Positions 15,914-22,775 of a stretch of 43,667 bases of DNA are shown piece after piece. The stretch's first letter is position 1. Each line of letters opens with the position of its first letter. A program made the translations under genes and the position numbers. The DNA is from an uncultured Bacilli bacterium (GTDB taxonomy: Bacteria; Bacillota_I; Bacilli_A; RF39; UBA660), in the NCBI GenBank assembly GCA_944358355.1, contig CALVQY010000010.1, positions 1 to 43,667 on the forward strand. The letters are read 5' to 3'. Under the pieces are notes generated by a model. That model worked only from the letters and a program-made list of their open reading frames with translations, did not search any database and was not told where the DNA came from.

Positions 15914-16357
15914 ATGATTATTAAAAACTTAAGATATTCAAGAGAAAATTTGGGCCTTAAACAAAAAGATTTAACAACTCTATTTAACGTTACTTACTCT
16001 ACAATAGCAGGATGGGAAACAGGTAAAGACACTATCCCCCTTAGACAATTAATAAAGTATGCTAATGAATATAATTATAGTCTAGACTACCTATTTGGTC
16101 TTACAACAGAAAATGAGTCTTATTTACCCCTAGAAATAAATTTAAACACTATATCTAATAATTTAAAAGATATAAGAAAGAAAAATAAAAAGACTCAAGA
16201 ACAAGTCGCTAAAATCTTAAATACAAGTTCAGGAGGCTATGCACATTATGAAAACTCTAGATACTTAATACCCACTAGTTTTATCTACAACCTTGCTCTA
16301 TTCTATAAAGACTTCTCTATTGATAAAGTCTTAGGTAGAAAAAAGATATGTAACTGA
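15914..16357 (+). CDS. XRE-type regulator with two helix-turn-helix domains
   Basis: A 147-aa protein made of two Cro/C1-type HTH domains: residues ~3-58 (LRYSRENLGLKQKDLTTLFN...STIAGWETGKD) and ~78-135 (LKDIRKKNKKTQEQVAKILN...GYAHYENSRY). There is no extra sensor domain. The double HTH suggests binding to two half-sites or an asymmetric operator. It is divergent from the variable-protein gene with a 205-bp shared upstream region, so it may regulate that gene or itself (inference). The ribosome binding site is weak (GGTGAAGAG). A bidirectional terminator follows. Confidence 0.85.
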   Translation: MIIKNLRYSRENLGLKQKDLTTLFNVTYSTIAGWETGKDTIPLRQLIKYANEYNYSLDYLFGLTTENESYLPLEINLNTISNNLKDIRKKNKKTQEQVAKILNTSSGGYAHYENSRYLIPTSFIYNLALFYKDFSIDKVLGRKKICN

Positions 16358-16373
16358 CACCTACATATCTTTT
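16341..16373. terminator. Bidirectional terminator between XRE gene and ctpA
   Basis: A 12-bp stem, AAAAGATATGTA (16341-16352) with TACATATCTTTT (16362-16373), and a 9-nt loop between convergent gene ends. Confidence 0.82.
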
Positions 16374-17625
16374 ATTCACTAACAACACTAATAGCAGTCT
16401 GTAACATTGTATCATTTTCATAAGTTAATGTTTCACCTTCTTGTAATACAGTCTCAACTCTATCAGTAGGTACAACTCCCTTATCATTAACCCAATTACC
16501 TTTAGGCGTTAACCATTTTTGGACTGTATATTTAAAGGTATCTCCATTACTTAAATCACTTGCAGATTGTACTGTACCTTTTCCATAAGAATTAATTCCA
16601 ACTACATGAGAACCATAACTTTCTTTAAAAGCACTAGCAAGTATCTCTGATGCACTTGCACTTTCATCATTAATAATTACACTTACAGGATAATCTCTAT
16701 CTATAGACTTTTTAGTACCATAAACCTTCTCTGTCTCATCTTTAGTCTGTAATTGATATAATACCTGTTTCTTATTTAAAAATAAACACAAGATATTCTT
16801 AACTTCGGATAAATAACCACCAGGATTATCTCTAACATCAATAACTAATCCCTCTATATTTTTATTTTCTAATTTCTTTAAAGCATTATTAAATTGTTTA
16901 TAGACCTTACTAGAAAACATATCTATTTTAATATAACCTATCTTCTTACCATTATTTTCATATATTTCACTACTAACTACTGGAATTTCTATTGTTCCTT
17001 TAGAAAGTTCAAAACTAAGTTCTTCTCCATCACGAGTAACTGTTATTTTAGCTTTATTTTTACTATCACTACCAGATATCATAGAAACAACTTCTTTTAA
17101 AGTTTTACCATTAATATCAATATCATTTACTTTAGTAATTACATCCCCCACTTTAACTCCTTTTTTAGAAGCAGAAGAGTTATCAAATACTTTAGATACA
17201 CTAACTACTCCATTATTTAACATAACTTCAATACCAATTCCTTCATAACTACCTGCTAATTCTTGATTAAAGTCATCACTAGCTTCTCCACTAAAATAAG
17301 TAGCATAAGGATCATCTAAGTAGTTTATCATTCCTTGAATCCCCGCATCAATAAGTTCTTCTTTATTAACATCATCATAATAATTATTAACTATATTATC
17401 ATAAGTAGTAACTAATTCTTCTAGTTCTTTTTCATCGCTACCACTTTTATCAAATACAATAAAATTAACTATATTTCCTAAAAGAAAACCAAACATAATC
17501 GCTATCACCATAATAATGATAACTTCAGAAATACTAAAACCACTTCGTCTTTCTACTATTATTTCTCTAACGTTATCTTCTTCATCATCTATAATCTCTT
17601 CTTTTTCTTTATTTCTTTTAAACAC
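16372..17625 (-). CDS. ctpA: S41-family C-terminal processing peptidase (CtpA-like)
   Basis: About 417 aa. An acidic and basic cytoplasmic N-tail is followed by one membrane helix (residues ~35-58), an S41 N-terminal helical part (~70-130), a PDZ domain (~130-215, GIGIEVMLNNGVV...GDVITKVNDIDINGK) and the S41 protease fold. The catalytic Ser is in NDESASASEILASAFK and the Lys in GINSYGKGTVQ, the usual Ser-Lys dyad. A C-terminal tail follows. It should cleave exported proteins outside the membrane. The frame runs to GTG 17634, but the AGGGGTG ribosome binding site overlaps that codon, so GTG 17625 is chosen. Confidence 0.93.
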   Translation of the reverse strand: MFKRNKEKEEIIDDEEDNVREIIVERRSGFSISEVIIIMVIAIMFGFLLGNIVNFIVFDKSGSDEKELEELVTTYDNIVNNYYDDVNKEELIDAGIQGMINYLDDPYATYFSGEASDDFNQELAGSYEGIGIEVMLNNGVVSVSKVFDNSSASKKGVKVGDVITKVNDIDINGKTLKEVVSMISGSDSKNKAKITVTRDGEELSFELSKGTIEIPVVSSEIYENNGKKIGYIKIDMFSSKVYKQFNNALKKLENKNIEGLVIDVRDNPGGYLSEVKNILCLFLNKKQVLYQLQTKDETEKVYGTKKSIDRDYPVSVIINDESASASEILASAFKESYGSHVVGINSYGKGTVQSASDLSNGDTFKYTVQKWLTPKGNWVNDKGVVPTDRVETVLQEGETLTYENDTMLQTAISVVSE

Positions 17626-17675
17626 ATATATCACCCCTACTCTTAAAGTTTATCACAAAAAAAAGAATATCTAAA

Positions 17676-17700
17676 GAAAAAATAGACCAAATAAGTCTAT
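17676..17700 (-). terminator. Terminator of the 17708-18199 gene
   Basis: On the minus strand ATAGAC and GTCTAT (17682-17700) form a stem followed by a T run. Confidence 0.8.
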
Positions 17701-17707
17701 CTTTACA

Positions 17708-18199
17708 CTAGCTATTCAAAATATCAATTATTTCATCATTATCTGTAATAACATCAGTTACTTTTTTATTAGTAAATTCAAGCAATGTATTAGCTTTCAC
17801 CCTTAAACTATTAGCATTAGTAGTAACAACATTACCATCTGTAACATATGCTTTATTCATTCCATTAGACAAATCAACACTATAAAGTTTTACTTCTTTA
17901 TCATTCATCTGATAAGAACTAATTAATGAACTAATAGATGAATATTCATCAGTAGAATCATAATATATAACATAATATTTATCTTCACTTTGATTAAAAG
18001 ATTCTCCTGCCAATATCTCTTCGTATTGTATTGCATTCTCTGTTACTTTATCACTATCATCACTATCTTTATTAAGAATAACTTCAGTCAAGAAATAAAT
18101 ACCTACTAATACTATTAAAATAACTACTGATATAATAATAACTCTTTTAATTTCTACTGGTATTTCATCTTTATCTTTAAGAATATCTTTTCTCATCAT
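17708..18199 (-). CDS. Membrane-anchored protein, possible thioredoxin-like fold without CxxC
   Basis: About 163 aa: a short charged N-tail, one membrane helix (residues ~22-43), and an external domain of ~110 residues. The pattern KYYVIYYDSTDEYSS...KEVKLYSVDL...ANTLLEFTNKKVTDVI resembles the beta-alpha-beta layout of a thioredoxin fold, but no CxxC is present, so a redox role is unlikely. The start is taken at ATG 18199, 8 nt after AAAGG, not GTG 18205. It has its own terminator. Function is unknown. Confidence 0.68.
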   Translation of the reverse strand: MMRKDILKDKDEIPVEIKRVIIISVVILIVLVGIYFLTEVILNKDSDDSDKVTENAIQYEEILAGESFNQSEDKYYVIYYDSTDEYSSISSLISSYQMNDKEVKLYSVDLSNGMNKAYVTDGNVVTTNANSLRVKANTLLEFTNKKVTDVITDNDEIIDILNS

Positions 18200-18259
18200 A
18201 ATCACTGCCTTTCATGTAATAAATCATCAATTTGTTGCAATCTAATAATACCATAGAAA

Positions 18260-18290
18260 AAGAAAAAAATAAACACTTTCGTGCTTATTT
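18260..18290 (-). terminator. Terminator of the GerS-like lipoprotein gene
   Basis: A 10-bp stem, AAATAAACAC (18267-18276) with GTGCTTATTT (18281-18290, one G-T pair), a TTTC loop and a minus-strand T run. Confidence 0.85.
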
Positions 18291-19283
18291 CATTGTAGGT
18301 AAAACATTTATAGAATTAGCTATTTCAATAAGTTCATCCTGACTCATAACATCACTAACTAAATAATAATTAATACCACCACTTGTAAAACTAATAGAAT
18401 TATCTGATAGCACTCCATAACTATCCATAAACATAACCGGTTCTCCCATTGTAGGTATAACAGTAAATTCATCCATCGATTTAACAGTCTCTTCTACTAA
18501 AAGGAAAGGTTTATCTCCAGAAAAAGTTAAAATAACTCTTTCACCATCTGTCATATTAACTTTTTCTTCATTAGTAAGTTTTGTTCCTTCTGGTAATACC
18601 ATAGGATAAACAACATCATCTATTGCCGATGTTTCTATAGCTTCTTCTAAAGTATTAATAGTACTCATTATTTCATCTAACTCAAAGTAATTATCTTTAA
18701 ATGATGGTTTAAAATCTATACTCTTTACTTTTAAAGTCATATTAGGAACATCATCACTATCAAGTACAATCGCTTCTTTAAGTTCTAATTTATTATTAAA
18801 AGTAACTTTTTGCTTTGTCAAATTTCTATTATTAGGATAATTTACATTACTAGTAAATACATAATTATCATCAGTAGTTTTAAAAGTTCTATTCTCATCA
18901 TTTTTCAAGTCATTAACTATAGATTGTAATAAATATATTTGTGAATTATTATATGGAAAATCACTTTGAAATTTAAAGCTTTTATTTAAACTAGGTGTTA
19001 AAACATATACTCCATCATCGTTTTTTAAAATAATCTGTTCATGATTATTAGAAGTATTAGTTAAAGTTATTTTATAATAGTTATCTTCTTTATATGCTGT
19101 TTCTACTTCATAATTATATATATCATCGTTATTTAAAATCTCTAAATCAGCATTCATAACATAGCCTTTAGTATCATTAACATTTTTATCAATTGTATTT
19201 AATATATCATCTTCTCCCTTTTTTCCACATCCAGTTACCAAAAAACAAATTAAAACAAGTATAAATAAACCTATTTTTTTCAT
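18285..19283 (-). CDS. Lipoprotein, GerS/LolA-like with DUF4367-like C-terminal part
   Basis: A 332-aa lipoprotein with signal peptide and lipobox FLVTGC (Cys ~19). Residues ~30-210 match the LolA-fold group that includes clostridial GerS: a strand-rich domain with the characteristic GVYVLTPSLNKSFKFQSDFPYNNSQ stretch and an N-terminal helix. The C-terminal ~110 residues (VYPMVLPEGTKL...GERVILTFSGDKPFLLVEE...GGINYYLVSDVMSQDELIEIANSI) resemble DUF4367. GerS is needed for spore germination in Clostridioides; that role here is only inferred. GAGGTG precedes the ATG by 7 nt. Confidence 0.75.
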   Translation of the reverse strand: MKKIGLFILVLICFLVTGCGKKGEDDILNTIDKNVNDTKGYVMNADLEILNNDDIYNYEVETAYKEDNYYKITLTNTSNNHEQIILKNDDGVYVLTPSLNKSFKFQSDFPYNNSQIYLLQSIVNDLKNDENRTFKTTDDNYVFTSNVNYPNNRNLTKQKVTFNNKLELKEAIVLDSDDVPNMTLKVKSIDFKPSFKDNYFELDEIMSTINTLEEAIETSAIDDVVYPMVLPEGTKLTNEEKVNMTDGERVILTFSGDKPFLLVEETVKSMDEFTVIPTMGEPVMFMDSYGVLSDNSISFTSGGINYYLVSDVMSQDELIEIANSINVLPTMK

Positions 19284-19426
19284 GTCATCACCTCATTCTC
19301 ATTTCTAATAAATAATATGAAAAATTTTTTTAAAAATACCATTTCTTATTATTTATAGTTTTTTAGTATAAATTGAATGATTTTAGTTCATTATATGAAT
19401 GTAATAAAAATAAAGAGGAGGATTTT

Positions 19427-19630
19427 ATGGAAACACTAAAAAAAATATGTTTAGTTCTTATTATAATAGGAGCGATAAACTGGGCTTTAGTAGGCTTATT
19501 TGAAGTAGATTTAGTCGCTAGCTTATTTGGAGGTAGTGATGAACTACTAGCTAGATTAGTATATATTATAATAGGAATAGCTGGTTTAATTGATATAAGT
19601 ATTTTATTTGATCATTTAGACCACGATTAA
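19427..19630 (+). CDS. DUF378 family membrane protein
   Basis: A 67-aa protein with two membrane helices (residues ~5-25 and ~43-60). The block INWALVGLFEVDLVASLFG is the hallmark of DUF378. The start is ATG 19427, preceded by AAAGAGGAGG; the frame extends further upstream (to 19373) but without a ribosome binding site. It stands alone between two oppositely oriented genes. Function of the family is unknown. Confidence 0.9.
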   Translation: METLKKICLVLIIIGAINWALVGLFEVDLVASLFGGSDELLARLVYIIIGIAGLIDISILFDHLDHD

Positions 19631-19664
19631 AAAAGAGATTCAAATTTTAAAATGAATCTCTTTT
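19631..19664. terminator. Bidirectional terminator between DUF378 and cdaR
   Basis: A 12-bp stem, AAAAGAGATTCA (19631-19642) with TGAATCTCTTTT (19653-19664), flanked by T/A runs on both sides. Confidence 0.88.
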
Positions 19665-19668
19665 TTTA

Positions 19669-21030
19669 TTAATTATTAGCAGTAATTCTTACTTTTACTT
19701 TCTTAGTTTTTGGTGTGTAATTAAGTTTTACATCATCGCCACGAACTTTTACTTCTACTTCATGTTCACCAACACCCAATCCTTCAAGATCGACATAAGC
19801 ATTAATAATTGATGGATCAATACTATCTATAATAGATTTACTACCTGTAACAACAACAGTAACTCTACTGTCTTCTTCAGATAAGGCCTGTACTTTATAT
19901 TTAGAAGTATCCAAGTTTTCTGTAGCGATAGAAATATTATTGAACTCTTTAGTAGTAGAATCATCTAAAGTAACATTAACAGTAATAGTTTTCTCACTAA
20001 TTTCTGTAACTCCATTAGGTCGTTTTAATGTAACAGTATATTCTTTACTAGCATCTAAACCTGTAACATCTACAACAGCTTCTAAGGAATCTAATTTATC
20101 TAAAGCTTCTTCACTACCATAAACAGTGACACTATCAACATTAGAACTTAATGACCTAATCGCTTTACCAAAAGCAAGATCTCCTTTTGGAACTATTTTA
20201 ATAGGCACTTCTTTACTAGGTGATGATATTGTAACTTTAGCAGTAACAGTCTTAGGAACAATCTCTACATCGACAACTTTACCATTAGTATCATAAGCAA
20301 CTAAAGGAATATTATCAAGCGTTAACTCTCCAGCTTCTTGTTTTGCAAAATCATCAACATCAACTAAAGCTCTAACAGTGGCAACTTTATCTAGTTTATA
20401 TTCTGCACCTTTTACAATTACTTCACTTCTATCAAGTTCTACACTATCTATACTTAACTTAGTATCTAAATCATCTTGATGTAAAACATCATATGTAAGT
20501 GACTTAGTTTGACTAACTTTGTCATAGATAGTAACTGTTACTGTAGAAGGATCAAGTCTATAGTCAATAGACTTTAACTGTTGCGTATATTTAAGTGTTA
20601 CTTTATGTTGCCCTGGCTTCAATCCTGTCAAGTCAACAGTAACACCACTACTTGGATATTGTTTTGCCAAAAATATATGTCTTTTTTGCCCTACTAAAGT
20701 TATATCTACACTATCAGGCAATCCTTCCACTACATATGCTTCTTCGTTATATGTAGCAGTAACTTTTTGATTATATAGTACTTCTGCATACTGATCAACA
20801 ATTGTATTATTTTCACTATCAATAATAAAGAAAACAGAAAGTGCTAACAACAAACTAATTACAATTAATGTTTGTTTTTTACCAATAAATCTTTCAATTC
20901 CCTTACTATTATTTTTAGAAAACTCTATTATTTTCAATATAATTTTTGTAATTGGTGTAATTAATATTTTATCAAAGAAAGATCCTATATGACGAAAGAA
21001 TCTTCCCATCGCTCTAATTATCTTCTTCAT
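19669..21030 (-). CDS. cdaR: YbbR-domain protein CdaR, regulator of diadenylate cyclase
   Basis: A 453-aa protein with one membrane helix (residues ~53-70) and an external part built of YbbR repeats (about four, between residues 75 and 450). Each has a G-x-V/L-DLTGL-like turn (VDLTGLKPGQHKVTLKY, VDVTGLDASKEYTVTL, VDLEGLGVGEHEVEVKV). The N-terminal ~50 residues are basic and amphipathic. It overlaps the end of cdaA by 17 bp, the standard cdaA-cdaR arrangement in Firmicutes, where CdaR modulates CdaA at the membrane. The usual third gene, glmM, is absent here; a terminator follows. Confidence 0.93.
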   Translation of the reverse strand: MKKIIRAMGRFFRHIGSFFDKILITPITKIILKIIEFSKNNSKGIERFIGKKQTLIVISLLLALSVFFIIDSENNTIVDQYAEVLYNQKVTATYNEEAYVVEGLPDSVDITLVGQKRHIFLAKQYPSSGVTVDLTGLKPGQHKVTLKYTQQLKSIDYRLDPSTVTVTIYDKVSQTKSLTYDVLHQDDLDTKLSIDSVELDRSEVIVKGAEYKLDKVATVRALVDVDDFAKQEAGELTLDNIPLVAYDTNGKVVDVEIVPKTVTAKVTISSPSKEVPIKIVPKGDLAFGKAIRSLSSNVDSVTVYGSEEALDKLDSLEAVVDVTGLDASKEYTVTLKRPNGVTEISEKTITVNVTLDDSTTKEFNNISIATENLDTSKYKVQALSEEDSRVTVVVTGSKSIIDSIDPSIINAYVDLEGLGVGEHEVEVKVRGDDVKLNYTPKTKKVKVRITANN

Positions 21031-21844
21031 ATATCTCTTCCTCTTCTAACAAATCATCTTCTTCACTAGCAGCTTTAGGTTTAAGTTCATCTATTAACAT
21101 CATTCTAACATCATCAATTGACAAATTGTAGAATAACTCTCCTTTAATGGCAATAGAAAGTCTTCCTGTCTCTTCAGAAACAACTAACGCAATAGCATCA
21201 GTTTCTTCGGAAATACCAAGTGCTGCTCTATGTCTCGTACCAAGTCTTTTATTAATTTTAGTACTACTACTAGTAGGGAAAACTGCTCCTGCACATGTTA
21301 TTCTATCTCCTTGAATAATAACACCACCATCATGCAATGGATTATTAGGGAAAAAGATTGAAATTAACAAGTCACTAGATAAATCAGCATATATTTTTTT
21401 CGCTTTATCTATATAATTACCTAAACTAATATCACGTTCTAAAACTATCAAAGCTCCAATTTTATTTTTTCTTAAATAGTCCATAGATTGAACGACTTCA
21501 TATACTAGGTGTTCTCTTTCATCAACAGTAAGTACTTTATGCCTACCTAATAATTGATTTCTTCCAAGTTGTTCAAGAATATTTCTAATTTCAGGTTGAA
21601 ATATAACAATCAATGCTAAAGGTCCATACATAATAACATATTCAAGAAGTAATCCTACTGTCGTAAATCCACATACATCACTAACTATTTTTAAAACAAT
21701 AATTATAACTACGCCTTTGAATAATAAGGTTAACTTAACACTATTTCTAATATTTTTTAAAATTATATAAAACATCAACCATACAATTGATATATCAATA
21801 ACTTTTCTTAAAATTGTCAAAACACTTGTAACTGTAATTACCAT
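21014..21844 (-). CDS. cdaA: Membrane diadenylate cyclase CdaA (DacA)
   Basis: A 276-aa enzyme making c-di-AMP from two ATP. Three membrane helices occupy roughly residues 15-82 and a DAC domain covers ~95-250. The two catalytic motifs are intact: DGG at 172-174 (PLHDGGVII) and RHR at 204-206 (GTRHRAALG). The C-terminal tail is very acidic. AGGAGAG precedes the ATG. It sits between the membrane protein at 21862 (17 nt upstream) and cdaR (overlapping), indicating one transcript. With the GdpP-like gene at 617-1627 it would complete c-di-AMP synthesis and breakdown. Confidence 0.97.
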   Translation of the reverse strand: MVITVTSVLTILRKVIDISIVWLMFYIILKNIRNSVKLTLLFKGVVIIIVLKIVSDVCGFTTVGLLLEYVIMYGPLALIVIFQPEIRNILEQLGRNQLLGRHKVLTVDEREHLVYEVVQSMDYLRKNKIGALIVLERDISLGNYIDKAKKIYADLSSDLLISIFFPNNPLHDGGVIIQGDRITCAGAVFPTSSSTKINKRLGTRHRAALGISEETDAIALVVSEETGRLSIAIKGELFYNLSIDDVRMMLIDELKPKAASEEDDLLEEEEIYEEDN

Positions 21845-21861
21845 AACATCTCTCCTAACTT

Positions 21862-22509
21862 TTATTTACTATCCTGATTAATAGTAGGAATTACAACTTC
21901 TGAAGGCGTTGAAGCATTATCACCATTAGGCGTAATTTGAGGTATAGACACATTATCACCAACAGGAGTATTTGATACAGGCTCTGCTGCATTAACAGAA
22001 GTAGTAGCCACATTTTCAACAACAGGTTCATTAACTACCGTAGTTCCTACTGGCTCTACCACAGGTTGTACAACAACATTATTTTCACTAGCACTAGATA
22101 CAACTTCACTAGGTTGAGAAGAAATATCCTGACTAGAATTAGATGTAACCTGCTTATCTTCTCCACCACTAGAAGATGTCACTGAAGTAGTTTCAACCGG
22201 CGTAGTAGAAACAGGTTTAACTTCTTCACTAGGAGTATCACTAACAGGAGTTGTCGCAACTGACTCTTGAACTTCTTTTCCTATCTCATTAGATACTGAA
22301 TTTGTCTCTTCACTAATAGAAGTAGCAACAGAAGCATCATTATTAGTGTCATTTACATTAGCATATTTTTCTTTTTCTTTTTTATTTTTTATTCCTTTTT
22401 CAGCTAAATAACCTATACACGCAAATATCAATATAAGACATCCTACTATCCAGACAATGTAAATAGGTCCATCCAAAGTATCTCTAAAAAAACCAATTAT
22501 CGTATCCAT
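21862..22509 (-). CDS. Membrane protein with long S/T/V/P-rich tail, first gene of the cda operon
   Basis: A 215-aa protein with one membrane helix near the N-terminus (residues ~13-36), a basic stretch (KNKKEKEKY), and then ~165 residues of low-complexity S, T, V, P, E and N with repeated motifs such as PVVEPVGTT, EPVVENVATT and TPVGDN. The basic segment just after the helix suggests that the tail is cytoplasmic and disordered. No known domain. It is 17 nt upstream of cdaA with no terminator between, so it is co-expressed with the c-di-AMP genes. AAAGGTGG lies before the ATG. Confidence 0.72.
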   Translation of the reverse strand: MDTIIGFFRDTLDGPIYIVWIVGCLILIFACIGYLAEKGIKNKKEKEKYANVNDTNNDASVATSISEETNSVSNEIGKEVQESVATTPVSDTPSEEVKPVSTTPVETTSVTSSSGGEDKQVTSNSSQDISSQPSEVVSSASENNVVVQPVVEPVGTTVVNEPVVENVATTSVNAAEPVSNTPVGDNVSIPQITPNGDNASTPSEVVIPTINQDSK

Positions 22510-22543
22510 AAAGAACCACCTTTCATTCTTTTATTCTCTATCT

Positions 22544-22572
22544 ATCATAACATGATGAGTCATCTTTTTCAA
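22544..22572 (-). promoter_or_regulatory. Promoter of the cda operon
   Basis: On the minus strand TTGAAA (22567-22572), a 17-nt spacer and TATGAT (22544-22549), about 35 nt before the first start codon. Confidence 0.68.
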
Positions 22573-22598
22573 CCAAAGAACAAAATTTAAAGTTTAAA

Positions 22599-22652
22599 TA
22601 ATTAAACTAATTAAACTAATTAAACCAATTAAACTAATTAAACTAATTAAAC
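22599..22652. repeat. Six tandem 9-bp repeats (TAATTAAAC)
   Basis: Six consecutive units of TAATTAAAC, the fourth reading CAATTAAAC, ending 2 bp before the 3' end of the tRNA gene. A simple short tandem repeat; probably variable in copy number. Confidence 0.9.
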
Positions 22653-22654
22653 GG

Positions 22655-22727
22655 TGCCGACTAAAGGACTCGAACCTTCGACCTACTCATTACGAATGAG
22701 TTGCTCTACCACCTAAGCTAAGTCGGC
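22655..22727 (-). tRNA. tRNA-Thr (anticodon CGU)
   Basis: A 73-nt cloverleaf on the minus strand. The acceptor GCCGACT pairs with AGTCGGC, the D arm contains GCTTAGGTGGTAGAGC, and the anticodon stem is ACTCA/TGAGT with loop TTCGTAA (anticodon CGT, reading ACG). The T arm has GGTTCGAGTCC. The discriminator is A, and the genome continues CCG, so CCA is not encoded. Confidence 0.96.
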
Positions 22728-22730
22728 AAA

Positions 22731-22762
22731 AAAACTTTACTAATTTATTATAGCAAAGTTTT
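22731..22762 (-). terminator. Terminator of the ABC transporter gene, overlapping the tRNA promoter
   Basis: On the minus strand AAAACTTT and AAAGTTTT pair across a long loop and a T run follows. The loop contains the -10 of the tRNA-Thr promoter. Confidence 0.6.
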
Positions 22763-22775
22763 AAAAAATAGTCTA
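22747..22775 (-). promoter_or_regulatory. Promoter of tRNA-Thr
   Basis: On the minus strand TAGACT (22770-22775), a 17-nt spacer and TATAAT (22747-22752), about 20 nt before the tRNA 5' end. The -35 overlaps the stop codon of the ABC transporter gene. Confidence 0.7.

Noticed and set aside
22599..22652. Possible short CRISPR-like array
   Set aside because: The units are 9 bp, directly adjacent and without spacers; it is a simple tandem repeat.
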